Of a stretch of DNA of 35,794 nt, positions 17,202 through 28,144 are shown in pieces. A model generated the notes under the pieces. That model worked only from the letters and a program-made list of their open reading frames with translations, had not been told where the DNA came from and ran no database searches. Source of the stretch: Mesotaenium endlicherianum (Eukaryota > Streptophyta > Zygnematophyceae > Zygnematales > Mesotaeniaceae); assembly GCA_009602735.1 (NCBI GenBank), contig WELA01005182.1, positions 314,577 to 350,370 of the forward strand, read 5' to 3'. Position 1 is the first letter of the stretch. Every line of letters starts with the position of its first letter. The position numbers were made by a program, and so were the translations under genes.

Positions 17202-18925
17202 CTTGTGGAGCGATGGTTGCGCTCCATCTCGTCGACTTGCCTCTATGACACGCTCTAATGACTTGTTCTTCCTTTTTCACTCTACTTGTCAAAGCCTTGT
17301 AAATGTGTTGAGTGATCGCGTGACTTTGAATGGATATTAGGGAGTGTTCCCAGCCTTTAGCTCCCACATGCATCAAAATGACAACCCTCCATAAATTGTA
17401 GAGCAAGCGCTAGTTGCGCTCCATCTCGTCGACCTCCAGTGCGACACACTCTAATAACTTGTTCTTGCTTTTTCACTCTACCTGTCAAAGCCTTGTAACT
17501 CTGGTGAGTGAGTGCATCTCTTTGTATGGATATTGGGGAATGTGCCCAGCCATTAAGTCCCTTATCCATCAAAATTACAACCCTCCATAGCTTGTAGAGC
17601 GCTAGTTGTGCTCAATCCAAACGACTCACCCCTATGCCACAACTAATGACTTGTCTCTGCTTTTTCACTCTACTTGTTAACACCTTGTATCTGTGGTGAG
17701 TGATTGCATGACTTTATATAGGTAGTAGGGAGTGTTTTCAGCCATTAAATCCTACATCCACCAAAATTTTCTCCCTCTCCATAGCTTGTCGAGCGCTAGT
17801 TGCGCTCCAGCTCGTGGACCTCCTCCGCGACACACTCTAATGACTTGTTCTTGCTTTTGATACTACTTGTCAAAGCCTTGTAAATGTGGTGAGAGATTGC
17901 ATGACTTTGTATGGGTAGTAGAGAGTGTGCCCAGCCATTAACTCCCACATCCATCAGAATTACAACCCTCCATAGTTTGTACAGCGAGCGCTAGTTGCGC
18001 TCCATGTCGTCGACTCGCCCCTACGACACGCTCTAATGACTTGTTCTCGCTTCTTCACTCTACCTTTTAAGCCTTGTGACTGCAGTGAGTGAGTGCATGT
18101 CTTTGTATAGAGAGTAGGGAGTGTTCCTAACTGTTAACTTCCTTATTCATGAAAAATACAACCCTTTATAGCTTGTGGAGGGCTAGTTGCGCTCCATCTC
18201 GTCGACTCCTCTCTATGAAACGCTCTAGTGACTTGTTCTTGCTTTTTCACTCTACTTGTCAAAGCCTTGTAATTGTAGTGAGTGAGTGCACGTCTTTATA
18301 TAGAGAGTAGGGAGTGTTTCCAACCGTTAACTCCCTTATCCATGAAAATTATCTTTGTACGGATATTGGGGAGAGAGCCCAGCCTTTAAGTCCCTTATCG
18401 ATTAAAAATTTAACCCTCCATAGCTTGTAGAGCGCTAGTTGCGCCCCATCTCGTCGACTTGTCCTTGAGCCACAACTAGTTACTTGTCCTTGCTTTTTCA
18501 GTACACTTGTGAAATCCTTGTAATTGTGGTGAGTGATTGCATGACTTTGAATGGTTAGTATGGAGTGTGCACAATCAGTAATCCCACATCCATTAAATAT
18601 GCAACCCTTGATAGCCTGTCGAGCACTATTGGGCTCCATCTCGTCGACTCGCCTCTGTGACACGCTTTAATGACTTGTTCTTGCTTTTTGACTCTACTTG
18701 TCGAAGACTAAAAAATGTGATGAGTGATTGCATGACTTTGTATCTACTTCTCACATCCACTAAAACTATGACCCTCCATAGTTGATCAAGTTGCGCTCTA
18801 TCTCGTCGATCTGCTTGTACAACTCGCTCCGATAACTTGTTCCTCTCTTTTGACTATCCTTTTGAAAGGCTTGTCACTGTGGTGAGTGTCTGCATGCATT
18901 TAGTTGGGTCTTGGGGAGTATGCCA
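17202..18925 (+). repeat. Satellite array, right block
   Basis: About nine more monomers continue the left block, with anchors near 17218, 17417, 17612, 17802, 17999, 18189, 18443, 18634 and 18793. The 18189-18443 spacing is irregular because a partial unit was joined near 18350. The last units are more diverged. Segment 17231-17570 is a close copy of 14634-14960, which shows duplication of blocks larger than one monomer. Confidence 0.9.
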
Positions 18926-19598
18926 AGGATCTAATTCTAGCAAAACAAAGCTTTGATTATTTTTGCCAAAAAGACTCAAGATAAATATAGAATTTGCACC
19001 CCATGAGGTCTTAGGTATCTTCAAAGGAAAGGAGAAAAGATCAATATATATAAAAATGGGTGCCAAACACACATATGTTTTCTAATGCTCATTAGTCACA
19101 ATTCATTCCCAAACACGTTATTGCTGACGGACGGCGCACATGTTACAGGGATAGATAATATCTTTTAGGTGATTCGTGACACATTTTGGGCGTATACTGC
19201 AATCGGAGTATTCTACCTGGACGTAAGTACCCGAGATTCTCCAAGAATCCTCTAGGACAAAACAGGACAAATCACCATTTTTCGCACAAGATTCTGCCCT
19301 CGTGACGGCCGTACCATGCCATCGCTCGCTCCAAAGTGTCCGGAGATCTTACAATTTTCAAGGTAAAAATCTGCCGAATTTGACGAAAATCGCTGAAAAT
19401 TGCCTAGAAGATTCACAAGGCGCTTATCGGGTCTCTTGCAAATGGACTTCCAACCCTCTCCAACTGTCTATCCAATCCAATTTCGTTGATCGTCCAATCG
19501 AAGCTGGGTATTCATACAGTCCATCTCTAATGGCTTCAGCCCACTTCACCCAACAAAAATGCTTCAGCCTCATACTATGCTGTTCCGCAACCCATTTT
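18926..19598. other. No gene found
   Basis: Moderately AT-rich sequence follows the satellite. No supported coding region, LTR end or tandem repeat is visible. Confidence 0.5.
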
Positions 19599-19694
19599 CG
19601 CGATCTAAATCGCGATTATACTAAAATAACCATTTGCCAAATTGGGATAAATCCAATTTGGAGGACTTGAAAAATCGCTGTTTCCACGATTTTT
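19599..19694. repeat. Cluster of three perfect short inverted repeats
   Basis: Three hairpins follow one another within 96 bp: CGCGAT/ATCGCG with a 4 bp loop (19599-19614), CCAAATTGG/CCAATTTGG with a 7 bp loop (19637-19661), and AAAAATCG/CGATTTTT with a 9 bp loop (19670-19694). All stems are perfect. Confidence 0.75.
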
Positions 19695-19875
19695 GAGGTC
19701 GGGTAGAGAGGTGCCTCCTTCCAGCCAGCCCCAGCTTGTAGTGTCTTGTGCAGAACGATTTGTCCAGTATCGTCAGTCCGTTCAAATTTGCGTGCGCTCA
19801 CGTGCGCCTGTGAAACAAACGCATGTGTCGGGTGACGACAGAAAATTTTATATCCCGATCCATAGGGGGGAAATT

Positions 19876-20064
19876 GGGCGCTAATTTTTTGAGACTTTGA
19901 ATTCGGAGCCTTAAACTTTTAAATCTTGTCACTAAAATTTCCCAAGTTTGATTTCAGGGCGCTATAAGTACATATTTGCTTGATTAAAGGTCACTAATTT
20001 ACTGTACTAATTCTGACATTTTGATTTTAGGGCGCTAATTTAAAACTTTGAATTTTGGGCGCTA
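19876..20064 (+). repeat. Four GGGCGCTA direct repeats
   Basis: GGGCGCTA starts at 19876, 19957, 20030 and 20057, near recurring ACTTTGAATT sequence. This could be a degenerate short tandem repeat or an element terminus. Nothing coding is associated. Confidence 0.6.
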
Positions 20065-21316
20065 TTTCACCCGGAATCTTGAGAGGGAGTTGCCCCCCCA
20101 TGCCTCGATCCCACCTGATCCCACCAGAGGTTCCGATTGAAATTGAACATCTAACCCAATCCAAACGCGTCAACGCCATGCAGGTCAATGTCGTTCTGAA
20201 AGTTAATGGGCGTGTGAAGAGGGCTGTCGCAATTGTATTGAAGAAAGTACCTTTCCTGAAGTATATGCGCATTGCCTGGTAATTCATTACATGAACTCTT
20301 TGAATGAAAGAGAGCAGATTTTTGGTAGAGTAATGAACACTAGCAATAGGGGAGGGTAGCCACACGTGATGTGCGTCGCTTGCATAAGAGGGCACGCACG
20401 CCAATAACTCGCGGATCATATGCAGTTTTGTCAAGAACTAAGCATGCAAAAGGGAAACCATGCATATGTGGACCCATAGCTGTGTATTGACCTCTAAAAT
20501 ATTCTCTAGTCCAATCCACCATCTGTATTACACGTCCGAAACACGCACATGCGCCAACAAAAATTATGTTTGGATGACATTGGTGTTTTGAGGGACGGTC
20601 GCACATGTGCTTGAGAGGTGTGCGTCTATGTGCACACTCGATATCCTTGAAGCAATCCACCAAACCTTACGTTGTAAGCAATACATTTGTACTATGTTTT
20701 TATATTATTCAGAATATTACTATATGTTTCCAGATTTGATGATGTGCGTAGGCGACTACTACATTTACTAAGAAGCCTCCGTTGGCCTCCTTGCTACTTT
20801 GGATTAAGCCAACTAATCGAGATTCGTGTGTCTAACCAATGCTTCTCATTACATGAAGTAAAATGGGAAGTACCTCGACGAGTGCCATAGCCTCGCCATT
20901 TGAATAAGATTATATTGTGCCTCTTGTATGGAATTTGAGGTGATAGAACAAGAAATTGAAGGGGCAAGAGCGACTCGGGGAACTATAGCCAGTTTAGCAC
21001 GATAATGACAAACCTAAAGGAGATAGTTGAGAGGTAGTTGATGCAGGCATGTGGCTCCAAATACGTCATACCAACGTAAGGATCTCATTGTTTTAAGGAT
21101 GTTATTGGCTATTTTCCACATTTCTATGAGTATTTTTTTGTTAAATATAAATATTTGATGCGTGCTATACAAAAGGAAAAAGGCATTTGGTGTGAATTTA
21201 CGCCTTACATGTGTAATGCATACTTCCGGTCGCTTGGCACGTGCTTAAACGTAAAATTAGATTTGTCATAAATGTGACTTCCAATCATCGTGAAGGCATG
21301 TATCGATCATTTAAGA
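20065..21316. other. No gene found
   Basis: Short open frames occur (for example 20055-20282 and 20687-20890 on plus) without recognisable motifs, introns or homologues in the window. I do not support any as a gene. Confidence 0.45.
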
Positions 21317-21350
21317 AATAATACTTCGAGTTTTTAAGAGAAGTATTATT
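21317..21350. repeat. Perfect 11 bp inverted repeat
   Basis: AATAATACTTC (21317-21327) pairs perfectly with GAAGTATTATT (21340-21350) across a 12 bp loop. Confidence 0.8.
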
Positions 21351-21546
21351 GATTATAATATATAATGACTGACCTTTGTTTTAAGACAATAAGAGACATA
21401 ATTTGAATCAACAAGTGTAGCAATCCGCCACATGGCCAATTACAGCGCATTTGACGTATCACGTAAAGTGACCAACTGTGATCAAAATGTGTCAAGAATG
21501 ATTTGTATAAGTACAATTGGTACGTCATGAAAGTGTAACGTTTCCG

Positions 21547-21634
21547 CTTTTCTCAAGGATCTCCGCTCAATATTCAAGAAAAAATAATATTGAATAGAGA
21601 AGATATACCGACAACTTTAGACTATTGAGAAAAG
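21547..21634. repeat. Nested inverted repeats
   Basis: Outer arms CTTTTCTCAA (21547-21556) and TTGAGAAAAG (21625-21634) are perfectly complementary. Between them TCAATATT (21567-21574) pairs with AATATTGA (21586-21593). The 88 bp structure could be a small inverted-repeat element. Confidence 0.7.
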
Positions 21635-22100
21635 AACTGAAAGTCATAAAATGCGTGCTGTGAGAATTGCACTCACAACGACTATTTGCACAACATGAGG
21701 CACTGGAGTGCTTCAAATGACCTGTTAGGACACTCGTTCAAGTTCAACAAAAACGGACGAACAGACGTAACCCGTTCAGCACAATACTCGAAACAAGGGA
21801 TTAGGCCATTTGGAGATTACGCGACGATTTCCGAGAAATTGTTTCTCACCAATTATTATCTGCTATACACTAATCGTTTGGCCAGTTGATCAAATGTGAA
21901 GGAATCAAACGAAGCACGAGGCTTCAAATCCCTTTGGGTGCAAAGCGTATCTTGCAAAATTGGCTTTCGCTTGACTTTTACGATTGTCGGGGAATCGCGT
22001 CGACGCGGCCCAAAGGTTGCAGGTTCAATTTCGGTCGGTGACTCCCTTGGATTAATGTTTGAATTTTCTTTCGAGTTAACGATGTTTGTTAACAAAATAC
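21635..22100. other. No gene found
   Basis: There are short frames on both strands only. A tRNA T-loop-like GGTTCAATTTC near 22022 has no matching stems. Confidence 0.45.
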
Positions 22101-22389
22101 TGTGACAGTCACTATCCGAAACATGAAAGTCAAAATAAATTAAATAATTTGCGATTAACTTTTTCTCTCATAATTAATCAAAGTAGCTTCATGACTAATT
22201 ACGTTATATTTTTGAAAAGTAATTGAAGGTACGATATCGATTAATTTGCAAGTCGTTTTGCAAATCGAACGGAATTAGTCGACACACGTGTCTGGCGATA
22301 AATTTAGATTAATGCAATCTTCAATTAATAAAAGTACAACGTAATGAGGAAAACGTCATAAACACGCCTAAACAACTCGAATCGTTACA
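22101..22389 (-). repeat. Possible LTR of a separate retroelement
   Basis: On the minus strand the sequence next to a clear polypurine tract begins TGTAACGATTCGAG, as an LTR would. Its other end is a guess: GACTGTCACA at 22101-22110 would give TG...CA ends and 289 bp. No second copy is present in the window. Confidence 0.4.
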
Positions 22390-22402
22390 CCCCCGCCCTT
22401 AA
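22390..22402 (-). other. Polypurine tract of a separate retroelement
   Basis: TTAAGGGCGGGGG on the minus strand abuts TGTAACG, a standard tract-LTR junction. The associated pol would lie to the right, but 22403-22927 has no recognisable retroelement protein. Confidence 0.5.
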
Positions 22403-22927
22403 AAGAACTTAATGTCCACATTAAGGTACGTCTTTTAGATTTTAAAGTGCGTCAGACTTGCTCGTAGCGAGTCGAAACACAAGTTTTGACGATCTTTCGA
22501 TTGCAATTGAAACAGGGACTAAAAAAATGATTATTTGGCCGCGGCTCTTTTGCGTTTGTTCACTGGCTTAGCATTTGTGCCAGGCAGCACGCTGTTTGCC
22601 TAAGCACTGAGGCGTTGAGCATCTGCCCATCTTACACCCCAAGACTGGTTTGGGCCCGAACGCCCAAAGACGCCCCAGAGCTTGATCTCCACCCATCTCC
22701 TCCCCAAGGCGTAGACGGATTTTTCTCCGCTAACCCAGGCAAAGGAGGAGAAATGACATCTTCGCCACAAGCAGAGTTGGTATTTCTACGCTCAATGGCG
22801 AATATTGTGTCTCTAAACAAATCTTCACCTCTGCCAAAGCTGTCAAAAAATGACTAAGTATAGAAAGCCAATCTGAGAATGGTCACTCTCCAAAAATGGT
22901 CATGGAAATTGACCACTTTGTTGTGAT
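22403..22927. other. No gene found
   Basis: Probably the 3' untranslated remnant of the element ending at 22390. A short frame at 22615-22857 has no recognisable motif. Confidence 0.4.
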
Positions 22928-23410
22928 TGTCATGACTCATTAGATTTGGACCGCTGCACCAAACCGAGCCACATGTGTGTCGACCATCGACCTAGGAAGG
23001 CCGACTTTGACCTTGCTTTACACATTCATATGTTGACCTTTGCTAGCGTTCCAAATCACTAAAGCGTAGAGCGCCAAGCCACCTTCCAAACGGCACCGGT
23101 TTGGGCCATTTGGTCAAGTATCGAGCAAGATGTTCTCGATCTAGTCCACGCCACCTACCGGCCCCTAGCGAAGTTCCACCAAGGGCCACCTTGTGAATCA
23201 ATGTGCCCAAAGGTCACATTGTTGGCTCTTTGCGACTCTAAGGACCTCTAGCCACTAGCGTACGAATCTGCGAGCTTCAAAAACTACATTTGGCATGTAT
23301 AAGTAAAGTATATGAGCACCATTAGAGCCTTAACTTGGTGACTGCATCACTCATTCCTAGAGGAAGTTTTCTTCAACTTCAGATCTACTTTTTAAACATT
23401 ATCTAGGATC
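22928..23410 (-). repeat. LTR-like family 3, partial copy
   Basis: This is the reverse complement of about 16250-16722. Shared landmarks include GTGATGCAGTCACCAAGTTA and GAGCCAACAATGT. It keeps the TGTCATGAC terminus at 22928 and is cut off near 23410, where the gag-like fragment starts. Confidence 0.75.
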
Positions 23411-23754
23411 AAGAGGCAACAAAGATCTTCTTGCGTGCCGTAGAGCCGCGTCTGAGAGAGAGAGCTATAGCCCCCCTCATCGATCGCAAGGGTTCCGAAT
23501 ACTCACTGAAGGACGCATACCTCTCAGTTGAGAAGCAAAGCCTGGCTGCCGCACGAAGCAACATCACCTGTCGTGTGGGCCTTGTATCTACGAGCGTACG
23601 CCAAGAGGCCGTGGTGTTGCCATCTTCTATGATGCGCCCAGCCCTTGCCCGCCAGCTCTAGCAGCAGCAGCCTTAACGCTCACAGCTGCCCCAGCAGACT
23701 CAGCAGCGCGAAGCTCCGCGCGTCCTCATTTTCATGGCCGCCACGACGAGCAAT
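23408..23754 (+). pseudogene. Gag-like fragment with Gln-rich linker
   Basis: The frame from about 23408 to 23661 encodes RAVEPRLRERAIAPLIDRKG and YSLKDAYLSVEKQSLAAA, which resembles the end of a retrotransposon Gag capsid domain followed by a linker. It has no ATG that looks genuine and no partner domains. It reaches UAG (23659-23661) and UAA (23674-23676), both inside a run of Gln codons, after which the frame stays open into the tandem repeat. Either this is decay or the two codons are read as Gln. Assignment to Gag is by pattern only. Confidence 0.5.
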
Positions 23755-24434
23755 ATAGCGATACGAACAAAAAGGTAACTCGAGGTACAATAATTGCGCG
23801 CCAATTATTCTTATACAATTCAAACCGACTCTTCTATCGCTCCACGCGACGTGTCGCACGCGCCGCATCCGGCCACGCGGCAGATCGTTACACTCCTCGC
23901 ACCTACAAGTGTGCACATCCCACGAACTTAGGCCGCGGCGACGCGAGGGACAATGTTTTGGGATAGTGCCCTTTCTTTGTACGATCCAAAGATCGCCATA
24001 TAGTCGTACCATCCACCAGTCTCGCACCCCCGTTAGCACGGTCCTTTGTGCTCGGCCAAATTTGAACCCTGGTCTCTTGGACACGGTTGCGCACATTTGC
24101 GCTCCGATAGCATTGTAGCGATACGAACAAAAAGGTAACTCGAGGTACTACGATCGCGCGCCAATTGTACATATACAATCCAAACCGACACTTCCGAATT
24201 GCGGTCCGTTGCAATCGGCGCCCTATTACACGCGCCGTAATTGGCCACGTGGCGGATCGTTACACTTCTCCCACCTACAAGTGTGCACGTCCCGGGCACT
24301 CAGGCAGCGGCGACGCGAGGGACATTGTTTTGGGATAGTGCCCTTTCTTTGTACGATCCGAAGATCGCCATACGGTCGTACCATTAACCAGTCTCGCACC
24401 CTCGCACCCCCGTTAGCACGGTCCTTTGAGCTTG
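23755..24434. repeat. 360 bp tandem duplication
   Basis: Landmarks repeat exactly 360 bp apart: TAGCGATACGAACAAAAAGG begins near 23755 and 24115. A block with GCCCTTTCTTTGTACGATCC begins near 23967, and its second copy near 24341 is offset by a few bases through small indels. The second copy is cut by the LTR at 24437. The element type is unknown. Confidence 0.85.
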
Positions 24435-24436
24435 AT

Positions 24437-25153
24437 TGAAGTAAATTGACTTACCAATAGGCGACCAACAATTGATAAAGATCTTCATATCAGCGAGTAA
24501 TCTTTATGGTATTTTCTGTTAACTAATTAAACAGCAAAAGACAACACACTAGTAGTGGACAATACTCGCAAGTCAAATGCAAGTAAACTAGCATCAATAA
24601 TGCAATCAGTATACTCATACATAAGCAAGGCTAGAAGACAGTGCGTACCAATGGCTTCTCGCCTTGCATTCAGATATCTCTCAGTAAGCAGTACAAGAGA
24701 GTTGGCCTCGTTTTCGAACGCCGAACTTGAGAGCAATGTCTAGCATATGTACATGGAATGAGTTTACTATTCAACGGCAAGTGCGATGGCACCTCCTACT
24801 CGGGAGTTAACCACGTTGGTAGGACTTTGGTTAACCAAATCCACCACCATCTCCCATCCTCCCGAATCGCCATCCATCCCAAGGATGTCATCTAGCCATT
24901 CATCTAGCATATCACACTTAGATGCATATTTAAGCAGTTCGCTGCTACCGAGTACGGAAGTCAGCTAACTGTCAAAAATGTGTCAGCAAGCGGACCTAAG
25001 TTTACTTCAGCTTGCTGCTCTCGACTGAGTCATTAAATTGATAAATATATAAAGTCCAGCAGACTGAATGTTGACTAAAGTTCAGCAGGCTGAACTTAAT
25101 TAGTTATTATATATTGATGAACATTATATCTACCAATATACTGATTCATGACA
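24437..25153 (-). repeat. 3' LTR of copy 2
   Basis: It aligns along its full length with the element 1 LTR. In the element's sense it starts TGTCATGAATCAG and ends TTTACTTCA. Confidence 0.9.
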
Positions 25154-25166
25154 CTTCCTCCAACTT
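25154..25166 (-). other. Polypurine tract of copy 2
   Basis: AAGTTGGAGGAAG on minus abuts the LTR. The same 13-mer occurs inside element 1 at 4161-4173. Confidence 0.8.
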
Positions 25167-25541
25167 AAATTGTTGTCGATCGCCTCGACAAGATTACACC
25201 GTAGAATTATCTGGTCAAGGAACTAAGAAAACTAACCCCCGCCATCGCTTGCCTCTTGCTTCAACACTGTTGCCTAGCTGTGGGGATGACTAGTGACAGG
25301 GAATCGTCACCTCCACCCTTAGTCCACTTCTGTTGTGGGGTGCAAACAGAGAGACCTCCAGCAAGGCTTGACTGGAGGATGGTTTTGATGTTTAGGAGGT
25401 TGTTTTTGGGGCTCCACGATCAAGAGACTGAGATCTGGACCTAGATCTGGACAGCCCTCTAGGTCTCTCAGCTGGCCTTCTAAAGAATCCTGTTTGTTCT
25501 AAAGTTGGGCCTTGAGGAGAACGAAAGATCGTAGCCTGCTC

Positions 25542-26696
25542 TTAAACCACCTGGGTGTTGATGCCCACACAGACAGGCATTCCAATAGGATGCTGAAATA
25601 CATTGGCAAGAGGCACATGTCCCCAATTGAAGGGGGTGGTTAGCATACCACTGGTTACTCCGCGTGTCCCTCTTCTGGTACCCCTGTCCTCTGGAAATTT
25701 CGGTCTTTTTCTGCTGCCAAGAACAGTCAGATCAGCTTCTTCCCCTGCTTGGGCAGGTGGGCTGGGAGAACAAGTGCGGATTCCTATTGCCTCCATAGTA
25801 GGAATCACATTCCATACACCTGATCTTAGCGCCCTAGGAGTCCCTGCTTTTGCCTGCTCCAGGGTCTCCTGAGTACCAGCTCCTGATGCTTCTCCTCTGC
25901 CCTGTTCCTCTTCCACATCCTCTTCATCTTCCTCCTCTAAAAGGGTAGGGGTCTCGTTCACTAAGTCATCCTGCTCCCTGGTAGACATGCAAAAATCTAC
26001 TGACCGCCCTTTCTTAGGACGTGCTGAAGGTTGCTTGGCCTTCAACCTGCTGATATCTATCCTGCCTGCATTTTTTGCCCATTTGACAAAAGCATGCTTC
26101 CCCGTAGAGAAATAGTCTCTTCCCCTCCTCCTTTGCTCCTTGCTCTCAGCATTCATATTACTCAGGCATCCATTAAGCCTAGGGTCCCAACGGGCCGGCA
26201 ATGTGAGGTGGTAGGATGAGGTAGACGTCTAGCCCATAGTGGAAGTCATCTGGATGGGCCTGGTCACACTGCTGCTTTCTGTTAGTGACGGTCATCCACC
26301 TCCAGTCTGTGGGTTGCTGGTAGTACTGTGGCCCATGCTCAGCCTTTTTCAACTTACAAGGAAATCAATGGGGGGAGAACATTTGCTGCCCTGTTTCCCT
26401 GGCCAAGTACTCCAAGCTCCTCTTCTCAACTTCATTGTAGGCTGGCAGTAGTGTCACGTAAAATACTGCATCCTTAAAGCTATCGGGCTGCATGCTGACC
26501 ATCCTGATGAGTCTCTGATTCCCCCCACAATGCTAGGCACTGGTACCGGCTTATTTTTTGAGTCATCTGCAAGAAACCATGCCTGCTCTGCTGTATATTC
26601 CACCATTTTGGCATAATCTTTGTAGAGGACCACACCAGTGTGTGTCTCAATGTACTTATCCAGAGCTTCAGCTCCTTGTCTGTGTAGCATTATTTT
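25542..26696 (-). pseudogene. Accessory protein 2 homologue, broken
   Basis: It continues in frame after UAG at 26697-26699. Similarity to element 1 starts within a few codons of that UAG (TGVVLYKDYAKMVEYT against TGLLLHHDYARMVGYT) and runs through PTDWRWMT, the WDPRLNG block, the GKHAFVKWA block, an acidic run (EEEDEEDVEEEQ) and HVPLANVFQHPIGMPV. Damage includes a frameshift near 26510, UGA at 26365-26367 and a frame change near 26195. UAA at 25542-25544 lies where element 1 has CAG (Gln). Homologous codons continue past it to UAA at 25392-25394. Function unknown. Confidence 0.75.
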
Positions 26697-27077
26697 CTAT
26701 TCCACCTTGTTGATCTCCTGGGCTCCCAGTAGTGCTTTCTTCAAGTTATCAAAGGTTTGGACACCCACCACAGTATATCTGTAAGTGGCCAGGCTCTTTT
26801 GCTTCTCAGCTTCAGCCTTCTTCCTTCTCTCCTCCTCTGCTGCCGCCGCTTCTTCTTGTTGTTTCCTCTGTCTCTCCTCCTCAGCTTTCCTGAGATTTCC
26901 CGCCTCGTGCTCCTTCTTCCTCTATGCTACTTTTGCCACCTCTTGTTGCGTGCGGATCCTTTCTTGTTCTAACCTGGTGAGGAACGTCGCCGCCAGCTCT
27001 TTCTGGTATTGCTCCATTGTCCTCCTGGCTTCTTCTGCCTTGCGCTTTCTGTCTTCCTTTTGTGTGGTGGGAGTCAT
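26697..27077 (-). pseudogene. Accessory protein 1 homologue
   Basis: From ATG at 27077 there are exactly 126 codons before UAG at 26697-26699, the same count as in element 1. It is a basic N-terminus (TTQKEDRKRKAEEARR), a long charged coiled coil and a C-terminal block (TYRYTVVG, then TFDNLKKALLGAQ) matching SYRYTVLG in element 1. One internal UAG (26922-26924) falls in the coiled coil between KVA and RKKEHE. If these are ordinary stops, the protein is truncated to about 51 residues. Confidence 0.75.
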
Positions 27078-27403
27078 CTTGCACATGTAACCAGAGCACA
27101 ACTTAGTAGGATCTCAATCTTTGTTACATGGAGTTGCAGGAAGAGAAGTAAGTTTGTGTTAGTATGGTAGGTTTGTTCCCTTTTACCTTACAGGGTGGTT
27201 ACTAGGAGTTCACGGAGCTGCAGTGCGCTGAGAATAAACGAATGAATGTGTGTGTAGGGTGAGTTAAGTGATTTGTAGATGTGCTGGTCTCTTTCTCCTT
27301 CCGGGTGATGGGCACCCGCCAACTTAGCTTAAAGTGGGCCTGGCTGTCACATCTGTCACTATGCTGACACTTTAGTGTTGACACTATACCGTCAATAATT
27401 GTC

Positions 27404-28144
27404 TGAAAGGGGCAGAGTGCCCTAGTGGAAGCGTAGTGACTCACGAGGAAAGGAACTAGTTGCAATCATACGAAAGAGTGCAGCGGCGCTCCACTAAGGA
27501 AGCTCAGGAAATTTCCTCAACATTTTGAGTAGCAAGAAACTGCTCACAAATGATGTAGGATGAAAGGCTTTATCATTACAAATCCGTAGAAATTTACAGA
27601 AGTGAAAACTGATAAGAAACAAAGAAGTTATGCTATTTATAATTTTTTGCCTAAGTGCTCCTCTCTAGGAGGAAGCTACGGATTTTCCTAAGGGTTTGTC
27701 AAATCGTCCCTTCTAGAATATTTGTGAGTAAGCCAGATCAGTCTCATCTGACATGTCGGGCCGAATTGACGTCCACATACATGTATCAACATTACTAGAA
27801 TATTCTATCTTAGACGCGCTAGGCTAAACCGAAACTTCTAGGTAAATCGACCTAGTCGGCACTCCGCGTCAGCCGAACTTACGTGAAGGTTCGAGTTCAT
27901 TCTAACGGGCCAGATCGCTCGACGCTGTCGGTCAATCCGACGGTCGCTCACCGCGAATTAAGGACAGTCGTCAACCGACCTTAAAACTAATTAAACTTCG
28001 GAAATCCATAACTTTCTCAATACTTGACCAAATTCAATGCACTTTATATCAAAATGATCACAAAAATGCATTCTACACTACTTTTTAATCAAAACATACT
28101 TTCATGAAACTCAAGAATGCACTTTATAAACCTATGACCTTACA
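27404..28144 (-). repeat. 3' LTR of element B (family 2)
   Basis: The 741 bp LTR is the reverse complement of the solo LTR at 11718-12432. It follows a polypurine tract and pol end on the minus strand, so it is a 3' LTR. A TATA motif is kept at 27634-27641. Its left flank is copy 2, so element B inserted into copy 2. Confidence 0.88.

Larger units (their letters stand above)
24437..27403 (-). mobile_element. Diverged relative of element 1, 3' part only (copy 2)
   Basis: It consists of a 717 bp LTR, polypurine tract, the accessory pair and about 300 bp of the pol-accessory spacer, all on minus. Everything upstream (gag, pol, 5' LTR) is missing because element B's LTR starts at 27404. LTR and accessory proteins are clearly homologous to element 1 but well diverged, so this is an older or separate subfamily. 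Confidence 0.85.

Noticed and set aside
23990..24090. tRNA-like B-box (GGTTCAAATTT on minus), also near 22022
   Set aside because: No matching A box or cloverleaf stems; not enough for a tRNA or SINE call.
26757..27090. Plus-strand hydrophobic Leu/Ser/Phe frames resembling membrane proteins
   Set aside because: Antisense of the Glu/Lys coiled-coil gene; charged-helix codons read as hydrophobic on the other strand.
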